Source: Agrococcus pavilionensis RW1 | Lineage (GTDB): Bacteria; Actinomycetota; Actinomycetes; Actinomycetales; Microbacteriaceae | Length of the DNA: 64,000 nucleotides | NCBI RefSeq assembly: GCF_000400485.1 | Contig: NZ_ASHR01000035.1 | Span: forward strand, 1-64,000 | Direction: 5' to 3' | In this document: positions 24,929 to 33,411 of the stretch, piece by piece | How positions within the stretch are numbered: the first letter of the stretch is position 1 | Layout: every line of letters begins with the position of its first letter | The notes under the pieces: generated by a model | The model's database searches: none | What the model saw: only the letters and a program-made list of their open reading frames with translations | Told to the model about the DNA's origin: nothing | Program-made: the position numbers and the translations under genes

Positions 24929-25261
24929 CTACGCCGTGGACGGCTTGTACGGGTGCGCGACGACGTCGGCCTGCTCGGGGTGCTTCTCGAGCCATCGCTG
25001 CACGAACGTGCACTGCGGCACGATGCGGCGACCCGCCTCGCGCGCCTCCGCGATCGCGAAGGCGGCGAGCGCGCTGCCCACGCCGTGCCCGCCGAACGCC
25101 TCGCCGACGACGGTGTGCTGGAGCGTGCGCTCGCCCGTCTCCTCGTCGTCCGCGTAGGAGAGCACGCCGGCGAGCTGGCTGCCGATGTGCGCCTCGAAGC
25201 GCCAGCGGTCGGAGTCGTCGCCCACGACGACGTGGGTGCCGGGCGCTGCAGGTTCGGTCAT
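24929..25261 (-). CDS. GNAT-like N-acetyltransferase (YidJ/COG2388 type)
   Basis: 110 residues, about two-thirds of a normal GNAT domain, as usual for this branch. It contains the acetyl-CoA loop EAFGGHGVGSALAAFAI (about residues 52-68) and the diagnostic end CTFVQRWLEKHPEQADVV. Probably a small cytosolic acyl-CoA-binding acetyltransferase of unknown substrate. Two further in-frame ATG codons upstream (25270 and 25297) are possible; the one used gives MTEPAAPGTH. Confidence 0.82.
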   Translation of the reverse strand: MTEPAAPGTHVVVGDDSDRWRFEAHIGSQLAGVLSYADDEETGERTLQHTVVGEAFGGHGVGSALAAFAIAEAREAGRRIVPQCTFVQRWLEKHPEQADVVAHPYKPSTA

Positions 25262-25300
25262 GCCGCCCATCCAACCCTGCGGGCGGATGGGCGACAAGGC

Positions 25301-26179
<879 letters not shown>

Positions 26180-26234
26180 GGTGCGATGATCGTAAGGCCG
26201 GGTTCCTGCGGATCGGCCCTCGGGCCCGCCGGAC

Positions 26235-27284
26235 TCACGGCACCCGGTGGAGCCACTCCTCGGTCGCGAACTTCGAGCGGATGCGCTCCTCGGCCTCGGC
26301 GAGCTCGGCCTCGGTGAGCGCGCCCTCGGTGCCGCCGTAGAGCCGGCGGAACGTGCCCTTGAGCGCCTCCTGCACCTCGGCCTTCGGCATGCCGGTCTGC
26401 GACTTGAGCGGGTCGACGCGCTTCTTCGCGCTCGTCGTGCCCTTGTCGCTCAGCTTCTCTCGCCCGATGCGCAGCACCTCGGTCATCTTGTCGGCGTCGA
26501 TGTCGTAGGACATCGTCGCGTGGTGCAGCACCGCGCCGGAGGCGAGCCGCTTCTGCGCGGCGCCGCCGATCTTGCCCCGCGCCGACGTGATGTCGTTGAG
26601 CGGCGCGTAGTACGCGTCGATGCCGAGTCCCTTGAGCGCCTCGATGACCCACGCGTCGAGGAACGCGTAGGAGTCCTGGAAGCTCATGCCCTGCACGAGG
26701 TCGCCCGGCACGTAGAGCGAGTAGGTGATCGCGTTGTCGGGCTCGGAGAACATCGCGCCGCCGCCCGTGATGCGGCGGATGACGGGGATGCCGTGGCGCT
26801 CGGCGTTCTCGGGGTCGACCTCGTTGCGGTACGACTGGAACGAGCCGAGGTAGACGGCGGGCCCCGCGAGGTTCCAGAAGCGCAGGGTCGGCCCGCGGGA
26901 GCCCGCGCCGACGGCCTCGGTGAGCACCTCGTCGAGCGCGACGTGCACGATCGGCAGGCGCGGCTCGTCGTCGATGATCGTCCACTCGTAGTCGCTGAAC
27001 GAGCTCGCGTGCTGGAGCGCGCGGCGGATCGCGACGCCGACCGACTCGGGCGTGAAGCCGAGCAGCACCGCGTCCTGCGGCAGCGCGCGCTTGATCGCCT
27101 CGCCGATCTCGGCGGCGGTCGCGGTGACGGGCAGGCCGTCGACCGCGGCGTCGATCGTGCCGAGCGCGTCGTCGGGCTCGAGGAAGAAGTCGCCCGCGAG
27201 CCGGAAGCCGGCGATGCGGCCGTCCTGCTCCTCGAGGTCGACGACCACGAGCTTGCCGCCGGGGACCTTGTACTCGCCGTGCAT
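26235..27284 (-). CDS. Lipoate-protein ligase A with the accessory domain at the N-terminus
   Basis: 349 residues. Residues 1-80 (HGEYKVPGGKLVVVDLEEQDGR onward, with GDFFLEPDDAL) look like the small domain that normally forms the C-terminus of LplA. Residues 90-330 form the ligase domain: GPTLRFWNLAGPAVYLGSFQ, RRITGGGAMFSEPDNAITYSL and the catalytic Lys segment ARGKIGGAAQKR. The protein would attach lipoate to E2 and H-protein lysines using ATP. The order is thus permuted relative to the E. coli enzyme. TAGGCT lies seven bases before the ATG. It lies downstream of two hydrolase genes with a 10-base gap. Confidence 0.9.
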   Translation of the reverse strand: MHGEYKVPGGKLVVVDLEEQDGRIAGFRLAGDFFLEPDDALGTIDAAVDGLPVTATAAEIGEAIKRALPQDAVLLGFTPESVGVAIRRALQHASSFSDYEWTIIDDEPRLPIVHVALDEVLTEAVGAGSRGPTLRFWNLAGPAVYLGSFQSYRNEVDPENAERHGIPVIRRITGGGAMFSEPDNAITYSLYVPGDLVQGMSFQDSYAFLDAWVIEALKGLGIDAYYAPLNDITSARGKIGGAAQKRLASGAVLHHATMSYDIDADKMTEVLRIGREKLSDKGTTSAKKRVDPLKSQTGMPKAEVQEALKGTFRRLYGGTEGALTEAELAEAEERIRSKFATEEWLHRVP

Positions 27285-27291
27285 GGCCCTC

Positions 27292-27297
27292 AGCCTA
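27292..27297 (-). promoter_or_regulatory. Leaderless-type -10 element of the lipoate ligase gene
   Basis: TAGGCT on the minus strand, seven bases before the ATG at 27284; it overlaps the end of the upstream hydrolase gene. An internal promoter is likely. Confidence 0.45.
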
Positions 27298-28317
27298 GGC
27301 GGATGCGCGTCTCGAGCGCAGGCCGGCGGAGCGCGGCGCGCGCAGCGTGGCCGTCGCCCACGCGCGCATGACGCCGTACGCCTCGGCGCGCGGCTCGGGC
27401 CACGAGAGGAACACGTCGTGGATCGCGCGGTCGATCCGCGCGATCGTGACGACCGAGCCGATCCGCGTCGCCGCGCGCGCGATGTCGTCGACCGTGAGCA
27501 CCGAGTCGGAGCTCGTGAGCTCGTCGACCCACCGGAACGGCGGCGTCGAGCGCGCCGAGAGCAGCACGAGCGCGGGGCAGCCGACGTCGACGCCGGCCGC
27601 GATCCGCTGGTGACCCGCGAGCACGGCGTTGAGCCAGCCGGGGAGGATCGCGAAGGCCTCCGCCGGCCGCCAGCGCTCGCGCCCCTCGGCGGTCGGGAGC
27701 GAGCCGATCTCGCGCTGCGCTCGCGCGTAGGTGCTCAGCTCGATCGCGGGCGGTGCGCTGAGCGGCGCAACGCGCGCGTGCGCGCGCAGCAGCGGCGCGA
27801 TGGCCTGCCGCGCGAGCGCGCCCGTCTGCAGCTCGAGCCACGGGCTGTTGAGGATGAGCGCGGCGGCGACGCCGGGGTGCCTCGCAGCCCAGAGGGTGAG
27901 CGTGAGCCCGCCGGTCGAGTGGCCGAGCAGCACGAGGCGGCGGGAGCGCGGCTCGCCGTCGTGGCCGATCGCGTCGAGCGCCGCCGCGATGTCGGCGTCG
28001 TAGGCGTCGAGCGAGTCGACGTAGCCGGGCGTCTGCCCGTCGCGCAGCGACCGGCCGTACTTGCGCAGGTCGAGGGCGTAGAAGCGCGCGCCGAGGTCGT
28101 TCCAGGACTGCGCGAGCTCGGCCTGGAAGAAGTAGTCGGACCAGCCGTGCACGTACAGCACGTCGACGTCGCGGAGCGGTCCGAGCATCCGCTGCCCCCA
28201 CCCCGGCAGGCGGCGCACGAGCGTCGCGACGACCTGCCCCTCGGCATCGTCGCCGAGCGGGAGCGTGCGCTGCTCGAACGGGGCACCGAGCACGTCGGGG
28301 ATCCACGGCTCGGCCAC
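27295..28317 (-). CDS. Alpha/beta hydrolase
   Basis: 340 residues. Nucleophile elbow GHSTGG (about residue 132, Ser), oxyanion region VLYVHGWSDYFFQ (about 54), and a late D/H pair suggested by ARIDRAIHDVFLS. The family covers lipases and esterases; I cannot name the substrate. GTG start, with TAGGCT six bases upstream, although the gene follows the next hydrolase by only nine bases. It is the second hydrolase in a minus-strand run tetR-hydrolase-hydrolase-lplA-terC. Confidence 0.85.
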   Translation of the reverse strand: MAEPWIPDVLGAPFEQRTLPLGDDAEGQVVATLVRRLPGWGQRMLGPLRDVDVLYVHGWSDYFFQAELAQSWNDLGARFYALDLRKYGRSLRDGQTPGYVDSLDAYDADIAAALDAIGHDGEPRSRRLVLLGHSTGGLTLTLWAARHPGVAAALILNSPWLELQTGALARQAIAPLLRAHARVAPLSAPPAIELSTYARAQREIGSLPTAEGRERWRPAEAFAILPGWLNAVLAGHQRIAAGVDVGCPALVLLSARSTPPFRWVDELTSSDSVLTVDDIARAATRIGSVVTIARIDRAIHDVFLSWPEPRAEAYGVMRAWATATLRAPRSAGLRSRRASA

Positions 28318-28326
28318 CTCGACAGC

Positions 28327-29214
28327 CTAGGCGCCGGGCGTCTCGATCCGAGGCTCGAAGAGGCGTTCGTCGAGCCACGCGGTGAGGTCGTCGAGCACCT
28401 TCTGACGATTGATCTCGTTGAAGATCTCGTGCCGCGCGCCGGGGTAGATCGTGAGCGTCACGTCGTCGAGGCCTCCGCGCCGGCGGTAGGCCTCCGCGAG
28501 CCGCCGCATCGACTTGGCGCCGCCGAGCGAGTCGTCGGAGCCGCCCGCGATGAGCAGCGGGATGGGCGGCTGGATGCGCTTCGGCACGCCGTAGAGGCGC
28601 GTGCCGTCGGCGACGCCGAAGAGCGGGAGCACCTTCGCGGGGAAGGTCAGCGGGTCGTCGACGAAGGCGCTGACGATCGCGGGATCGCGCGAAAGCCACT
28701 CGTAGCCGGTCGAGCCCAGGTGCGCGTGACGGGCGTTGAGGTCGCCGGCGTTCATCCAGCCGGGCACGCGGTAGGCGGTGCCGCTCAGCACTGCCGCGTC
28801 GACGAGGTCGCTGCGGCTGTTGAGCAGGATCTGCGTCGAGAGCGAGCCCCACGAGTGCCCGACGATCGCGATCGGGATCGTCGTGTGCTCGGCCCGCATG
28901 CGCTTGAGCACGTTGACGAGGTCGCCGACCACGGCGCGCATGCCGCCGGGGCCGAGCCGGCCGAGCTTCGTGACGTCGCCGCCGTGCTGCTCGACGCCCG
29001 TCGCGCCGTGCCCGCGCTGATCGATGGCCCACACGGCGTATCCCGCCTGCACGAGTCGCTGCGCGACGTGCTCGTAGCGCAGGGCGTGCTCACCGAGGCC
29101 GTGCGCGATGAGCACCGCCGCCTTCGGCCGGCCCGGCTGCCACTTGTAGAGGTGGATCGTGACCCCCTGGAGGTCGACGAACGTCGACTCGTCGCGGAGG
29201 GCGGTGATCTGCAT
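28327..29214 (-). CDS. Alpha/beta hydrolase, monoacylglycerol lipase-like
   Basis: 295 residues. LIAHGLGEHALRYEHVAQRLVQAGYAVWAIDQRGHG (about residues 35-70) and the nucleophile elbow GHSWGS (about 120) match bacterial monoacylglycerol lipases/lysophospholipases; the catalytic His lies in PGARHEIFNE (about 265) and the Asp in SDDSLG. It likely cleaves acylglycerols or lysolipids in the cytosol. TAGACT lies seven bases before the ATG. It directly follows the TetR gene (10 bases). Confidence 0.9.
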   Translation of the reverse strand: MQITALRDESTFVDLQGVTIHLYKWQPGRPKAAVLIAHGLGEHALRYEHVAQRLVQAGYAVWAIDQRGHGATGVEQHGGDVTKLGRLGPGGMRAVVGDLVNVLKRMRAEHTTIPIAIVGHSWGSLSTQILLNSRSDLVDAAVLSGTAYRVPGWMNAGDLNARHAHLGSTGYEWLSRDPAIVSAFVDDPLTFPAKVLPLFGVADGTRLYGVPKRIQPPIPLLIAGGSDDSLGGAKSMRRLAEAYRRRGGLDDVTLTIYPGARHEIFNEINRQKVLDDLTAWLDERLFEPRIETPGA

Positions 29215-29224
29215 GCCGCGGAGT

Positions 29225-29815
29225 CTACGTCGAGCGCTCGGGAGGCTCCGGCATCGCGGCCTCGCCGGCGGCGCGAGCCGCGAGCGCGCCGCGCACCACG
29301 ACCTCGAGCAGCGGGCGGGGGTCGCGCTCGTCGTGGCGCGCGATCCGGTGCAGGATGACGCCTTCGCTCGCGGCCATCAGCGCCTCCGCTCCGGTCGCGG
29401 GATCGGCCGCGCCGACCGCGCGCATCGCGGCGACGACGACCTCGACGTACGCGGCGCGAGAGGCGCTGATCCTCGAGCGCAGCCGCTCGTCGCGGTCCGC
29501 CTCGAGGAAGAGGGCGAGCCGCGCCGCCGTGGCGGTGCGCAGCGCTCCGGTCACGAGCTCGATCGCTCGCGCGGCCTGCTCGACGAGCTCCTCGACGGTC
29601 GTCGCATCCATCGGCCGCAACCCCTGCAGCTCCGCCGCGACGAGCCCGTCGGACGCGCCGTCGATGAGCGCGGCACGGGTGCGGAAGTGGTTCGACGTCG
29701 AGCCCTGCGGGAGGCCCGCCAGCTCGTCGACCCGGCGATGCGTGAGCGCCCGCGCGCCCTCCGTGCCGAGCAGCTCGAGCGCTGCGGCGACGATGCGTTC
29801 TCGAGTCGAGGTCAC
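29225..29815 (-). CDS. TetR family transcriptional regulator
   Basis: 196 residues. N-terminal helix-turn-helix (RIVAAALELLGTEGARALTHRRVDELAGLPQGSTSNHFRTRAAL, residues 7-50) and a helical ligand domain. It probably represses its own operon (two hydrolases downstream) and the divergent hydrolase at 29878: the shared gap contains two copies of the same palindrome. The ligand is unknown; the surrounding alpha/beta hydrolases suggest an ester or lipid. Confidence 0.92.
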   Translation of the reverse strand: MTSTRERIVAAALELLGTEGARALTHRRVDELAGLPQGSTSNHFRTRAALIDGASDGLVAAELQGLRPMDATTVEELVEQAARAIELVTGALRTATAARLALFLEADRDERLRSRISASRAAYVEVVVAAMRAVGAADPATGAEALMAASEGVILHRIARHDERDPRPLLEVVVRGALAARAAGEAAMPEPPERST

Positions 29816-29829
29816 GATGCCACTGTAGG

Positions 29830-29866
29830 ACTACATCCGTAGTGGCGTGTCTACTACAGCCGTAGT
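29830..29866. promoter_or_regulatory. Twin TetR operators ACTAC-N4-GTAGT
   Basis: Two near-identical palindromes, ACTACATCCGTAGT (29830-29843) and ACTACAGCCGTAGT (29853-29866), with centres 23 bases apart. The second extends to six-base arms and runs into the -10 hexamer of the plus-strand gene. They occupy most of the 62-base gap between tetR and the divergent hydrolase gene, so they are very likely the operator pair of the adjacent TetR protein. Confidence 0.8.
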
Positions 29867-29871
29867 ACCGT
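29866..29871 (+). promoter_or_regulatory. Leaderless-type -10 element overlapping the second TetR operator
   Basis: TACCGT six bases before the ATG at 29878. Its first base is the last base of the operator, so bound TetR would block it. Confidence 0.55.
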
Positions 29872-29877
29872 GCGGCC

Positions 29878-30765
29878 ATGACGACGACGACCACCGCGCC
29901 CATGCCGGAGCTGGCAGGCGCGACGCACCGACGCATCCGGGTCGGCGATCTCTCGATGCACGTCGCGGAGGCGGGTCGCGGCAGGCCCGTGCTGCTGCTG
30001 CACGGCTCCCCGCAGCACTGGTTCGAGTGGCGGCGCGTCGTGCCCGAGCTCGCCGGCGACCACCGGCTGCACATGCCCGATCTGCGCGGGGCCGGCTGGA
30101 GCGAGTCGCCTCGGCACGGGTTCGACGTCGACTCGCAGCTGCACGACGTCCTGGGACTGCTCGACGCGCTCGGCGGCGAGCCGCCCGTGCTCGTCACCCA
30201 CGACTACAGCGCCTTCCTCGGCTGGCGCATCGCGTTCGACCACCCCGACCGCATCGCGGGGCTCGTCGCGCTCGGCTCCCCGCACCCGTGGACGCGGCCG
30301 ACCGGCGCGATGCTGACGCAGCTGTGGCGCGTGTGGTTCCAGCCGGTGCTCGCGACGCCCGGCGTCGGCGCATGGAGCGCGCGAACCGGCAAGCAGCGCA
30401 TCGTGCGCTACATGCTCGACTGGCAGCGCGAGACCTTCGACGAGGCCGAGCGCGAGGCGTTCCTCGCCGTCTGGCGCGAGCCCGAGAAGGCGCGCGGCCT
30501 CTCGGCGATCTACCGTCGGCTCATCCTGCCCGGCATGGCGGCGATGAGCCGCGGGGCGTGGGACGGGCGCCACCTCGCGCTGCCCACGCGCATCGTGCTC
30601 GCGGGCGAGGATCCGGTGCTCACCGAGGCCACGCTCGGGCCCTGGCGCGGCACGGCCGCCGACCTGCGGATCTCGACCGCTCGGGGCTCGGGCCACTACA
30701 TCGCGAACGATCGGCCGGATGCGGTCGCCGACGCGGTGAAGGAGCTCACCGGCCTGATCGACTGA
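29878..30765 (+). CDS. Alpha/beta hydrolase, epoxide hydrolase/haloacetate dehalogenase-like
   Basis: 295 residues. The oxyanion motif HGSPQ (about residue 42) and, at the nucleophile position, HDYSA (about 103) with Asp in place of Ser. This Asp type is found in epoxide hydrolases and haloalkane/haloacetate dehalogenases. The catalytic His is in GSGHYIANDRPD (about 275). So it probably opens an epoxide or displaces a halide. Divergent from tetR and controlled by the twin operator. No Shine-Dalgarno sequence; TACCGT lies six bases upstream. Confidence 0.85.
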   Translation: MTTTTTAPMPELAGATHRRIRVGDLSMHVAEAGRGRPVLLLHGSPQHWFEWRRVVPELAGDHRLHMPDLRGAGWSESPRHGFDVDSQLHDVLGLLDALGGEPPVLVTHDYSAFLGWRIAFDHPDRIAGLVALGSPHPWTRPTGAMLTQLWRVWFQPVLATPGVGAWSARTGKQRIVRYMLDWQRETFDEAEREAFLAVWREPEKARGLSAIYRRLILPGMAAMSRGAWDGRHLALPTRIVLAGEDPVLTEATLGPWRGTAADLRISTARGSGHYIANDRPDAVADAVKELTGLID

Positions 30766-30771
30766 GCAGCG

Positions 30772-33030
30772 TCACACCGCCGCGAGCCGCTTCGCGAGGT
30801 GCCGGCCGGTGAGGGAGTCGCCGGGCTCGGTCGCGAGCGCGATCGGCGTGCCCTCGAACACGACGCGTCCGCCCTGCGCGCCCGCGCCGGGCCCGAGGTC
30901 GATGAGCCAATCGGCGCGCGAGACGACGTCGAGGTTGTGCTCGATGACGATGACCGTGCGGCCGGCGTCGACGATGCGGTCGAGCAGCCGGATGAGGTTG
31001 TCGACGTCGGCCATGTGGAGTCCGGTCGTCGGCTCGTCGAGCACGATGACGTCGGCGGTCGTGCCCATCTCGATCGCGAGCTTGAGCCGCTGCCGCTCGC
31101 CGCCCGAGAGCGAGGTGAGCGTCTGCCCGAGCGTGATGTAGCCGATGCCGACGTCGACGAGCCGGCCGAGCATCGGGCGCACCTGCTTCTCGGTGAAGAA
31201 GCCGGCGGCCTCCTCGATCGACATGTCGAGCACGTCGCCGATCGACTTGCCGCGCAGCTCGTACTCGAGCACCTCCGCCGTGAAGCGCCGACCGCCGCAC
31301 AGCTCGCACGGCGTCGTCACGCCGGCCATGAACGCGAGGTCGGAGTAGATGACGCCAAGGCCCTTGCACTCGGGGCACGCGCCCTCGGAGTTCGCCGAGA
31401 AGAGCGCGGGCTTGACGCCGTTCGCGGTCGCGAAGGCCTTGCGGATGGGCTCGAGGATGCCCGTGTAGGTCGCGGGGTTCGACCGCCGCGAGCCCTTGAT
31501 CGCCGATTGGTCGACGAACGCGACGCCGTCCCGCGGCAGCGAGCCGTGGATGAGCGACGACTTGCCCGAGCCCGCGACCCCCGTGACGGCCACGAGCACG
31601 CCCGTGGGCACATCCACGTCGACGCCCTGCAGGTTGTGCTCGCGCGCGTCGCGGATCTCGAGCCTGCCGGCGGGCGTGCGCACCTGGGCCTTCAGCTGCT
31701 GCCGGTGCTCGAGGTGCTCGCCCGTGCGCGTGCCCGAGGCCCGCAGCTCGTCGAAGGTGCCCTCGAACACCACCCGGCCGCCGTGCACGCCGGCGCCCGG
31801 GCCGAGGTCGAAGACACGGTCGGCGATCGCCATCACCTCGGGCTTGTGCTCGACGACGAGCACGGTGTTGCCCTTGTCGCGCAGCCGCCGGAGCAGCTCG
31901 TTCATGCGCTGCACGTCGTGCGGGTGGAGGCCGGCGGTCGGCTCGTCGAAGACGTAGGCGACGTCGGTGAGCGCCGAACCCATGTGGCGCACCATCTTCG
32001 TGCGCTGCGCCTCGCCGCCCGAGAGGCTGCCGGCGGGGCGGTCGAGCGAGAGGTAGCCGAGGCCGATCGCGTCGAAGGTCTCGAGCAGGTCGACGAGCTT
32101 CGCGCGCAGCGGCGCGGTCGCGGCGCCGCCCGCATCGGGCGGGATGGCGGCGACGAAGGCAGCGAGGTCGGTGAGCTGCATCGCGGTCGCCTCGGCGATC
32201 GTCACGCCCTGCACGCGCACCTCGCGCGCGGCGGCGTTGAGCCGCGAGCCGCCGCACTCGGGGCACGCCTCGAAGGTCGCGGCGCGCTCGACGATCGCGC
32301 GGAGCGTCGGCTTCATCGAGTCGACGTCCTTGACGAAGACGCTCTTGCGGAGCTTCGGGATGAGGCCCTCGTAGGTCATGTTGAAGCCGGCGAACGCGAG
32401 CTTCCGCTCCTCGCCGTGCAGGAAGGTGTGCAGCTCGTCGTCGGTGTAGTCGGCGATCCGCTTGTCGGGGTCGAGCAGGCCCGAGTCGGCGTAGATCTTC
32501 CAGTACCAGGTGCCGACGCCGTAGTTCGGGAAGTCGATCGCGCCCTCGTTGAGGCTCTTCGAGCGGTCGACGATGACATCGACGTCGATCGTCGACACGC
32601 GGCCGAGGCCCTCGCACGCGAGGCACATGCCGCGCGGATCGTTGAAGGAGAGCATCACCGACGACTCGAGCCGCGGCGTGCCGACGCGCGAGTAGAGCAC
32701 GCGGAGCATGGTGTACGCGTCGGTCGCGGTGCCGACGGTCGAGCGCGAATTCGCGCCCATCTGGTCCTGGCTGACGAGGATCGCCGCGGTGAGCCCCTCG
32801 AGGCTGTCGGCGTCGGGCTGGGGCGACGGCGGCATGAAGCCCTGCACGAACGCGTCGTAGGTCTCGTCGATGAGGCGACGCGACTCGGCCGCGATCGTGC
32901 CGAACACGAGGCTCGACTTGCCGGAGCCGGAGACGCCGGTGAAGACGCTCAGCTGCCGCTTGGGGATGTCGACGTCGACGCCCTGCAGGTTGTTCTCCCG
33001 CGCGCCACGCACCGCGATGTGCTCGATCAC
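30772..33030 (-). CDS. Short UvrA-like ABC ATPase (drug-resistance/DrrC-like)
   Basis: 752 residues with two ABC modules as in UvrA: Walker A TGVSGSGKSS (about 35) and TGVAGSGKSS (about 490), signatures LSGGEAQR and LSGGERQR, Walker B VFDEPTAGLHP and VLDEPTTGLHM. CxxC zinc-type pairs occur as CLACEG, CPECGG, CPECKG and CELCGG. It is about 200 residues shorter than UvrA and seems to lack the UvrB-binding insertion, like the UvrA paralogues tied to drug resistance. It probably binds DNA but not the standard repair complex. GTG start with TAGGTT six bases upstream. Confidence 0.88.
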   Translation of the reverse strand: MIEHIAVRGARENNLQGVDVDIPKRQLSVFTGVSGSGKSSLVFGTIAAESRRLIDETYDAFVQGFMPPSPQPDADSLEGLTAAILVSQDQMGANSRSTVGTATDAYTMLRVLYSRVGTPRLESSVMLSFNDPRGMCLACEGLGRVSTIDVDVIVDRSKSLNEGAIDFPNYGVGTWYWKIYADSGLLDPDKRIADYTDDELHTFLHGEERKLAFAGFNMTYEGLIPKLRKSVFVKDVDSMKPTLRAIVERAATFEACPECGGSRLNAAAREVRVQGVTIAEATAMQLTDLAAFVAAIPPDAGGAATAPLRAKLVDLLETFDAIGLGYLSLDRPAGSLSGGEAQRTKMVRHMGSALTDVAYVFDEPTAGLHPHDVQRMNELLRRLRDKGNTVLVVEHKPEVMAIADRVFDLGPGAGVHGGRVVFEGTFDELRASGTRTGEHLEHRQQLKAQVRTPAGRLEIRDAREHNLQGVDVDVPTGVLVAVTGVAGSGKSSLIHGSLPRDGVAFVDQSAIKGSRRSNPATYTGILEPIRKAFATANGVKPALFSANSEGACPECKGLGVIYSDLAFMAGVTTPCELCGGRRFTAEVLEYELRGKSIGDVLDMSIEEAAGFFTEKQVRPMLGRLVDVGIGYITLGQTLTSLSGGERQRLKLAIEMGTTADVIVLDEPTTGLHMADVDNLIRLLDRIVDAGRTVIVIEHNLDVVSRADWLIDLGPGAGAQGGRVVFEGTPIALATEPGDSLTGRHLAKRLAAV

Positions 33031-33036
33031 GCAGCG

Positions 33037-33042
33037 AACCTA
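33037..33042 (-). promoter_or_regulatory. Leaderless-type -10 element of the UvrA-like gene
   Basis: TAGGTT on the minus strand, six bases before the GTG at 33030. The palindromic repeat begins 25 bases further upstream. Confidence 0.5.
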
Positions 33043-33066
33043 GCGCGCACCGCCCACGCGGGCGAG

Positions 33067-33176
33067 GCGCCCTTCGCGCAGAGTGCCAGCACTCTGCGCG
33101 AAGGGCGCGGGCCGCAGAGTGTCGGCACTCTGTCGTTCTCGAGGGTCGCGGACCGCAGAGTGTCGGCACTCTGCGG
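33067..33176. repeat. Palindromic repeat array, family B (core GCAGAGTG/CACTCTGC)
   Basis: Three palindromes in 110 bases: 33067-33108 (two perfect 20-base arms around CA), 33115-33132 (CAGAGTG, TCGG, CACTCTG) and 33153-33176 (CCGCAGAGTG, TCGG, CACTCTGCGG). Related copies lie at 63124-63184. They fill the gap between the UvrA-like gene and the TPP enzyme gene. Confidence 0.85.
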
Positions 33177-33411
33177 CTCGGGAAGCCGCGCTCGTCTTGG
33201 CGCGGGGTGAAGATACTGGGATCTTTCGCGCGGGGAGATCAGCCGCTCGGGTCGGCGCGGCGCGTAGCGTCGGGTGCGGTTCGGCACCTTCGACCCCTCG
33301 GCCCCGCTCGCCACCGCGAGCCTCCCGGCCCCGCGAGAGCCCGCTCGGCGACCCGCCCGAAGCGATGGCGACTCACACCTCGCATCACTCCTGCCGAAAC
33401 TTGGAGCACTC
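33177..33411. other. Rest of the 381-base gap; no gene recognised
   Basis: Between the repeat array and the TPP enzyme start. It contains GCGGGGTGAAGATACTGGGATC-like sequence (a possible promoter around 33205-33230) but no convincing coding region. Reading frames here lack conserved protein sequence. Confidence 0.4.

Noticed and set aside
26180-26234. Manganese (yybP-ykoY) riboswitch before terC
   Set aside because: Only 55 bases separate terC from lplA, too short for the known structure, and no conserved core is seen.
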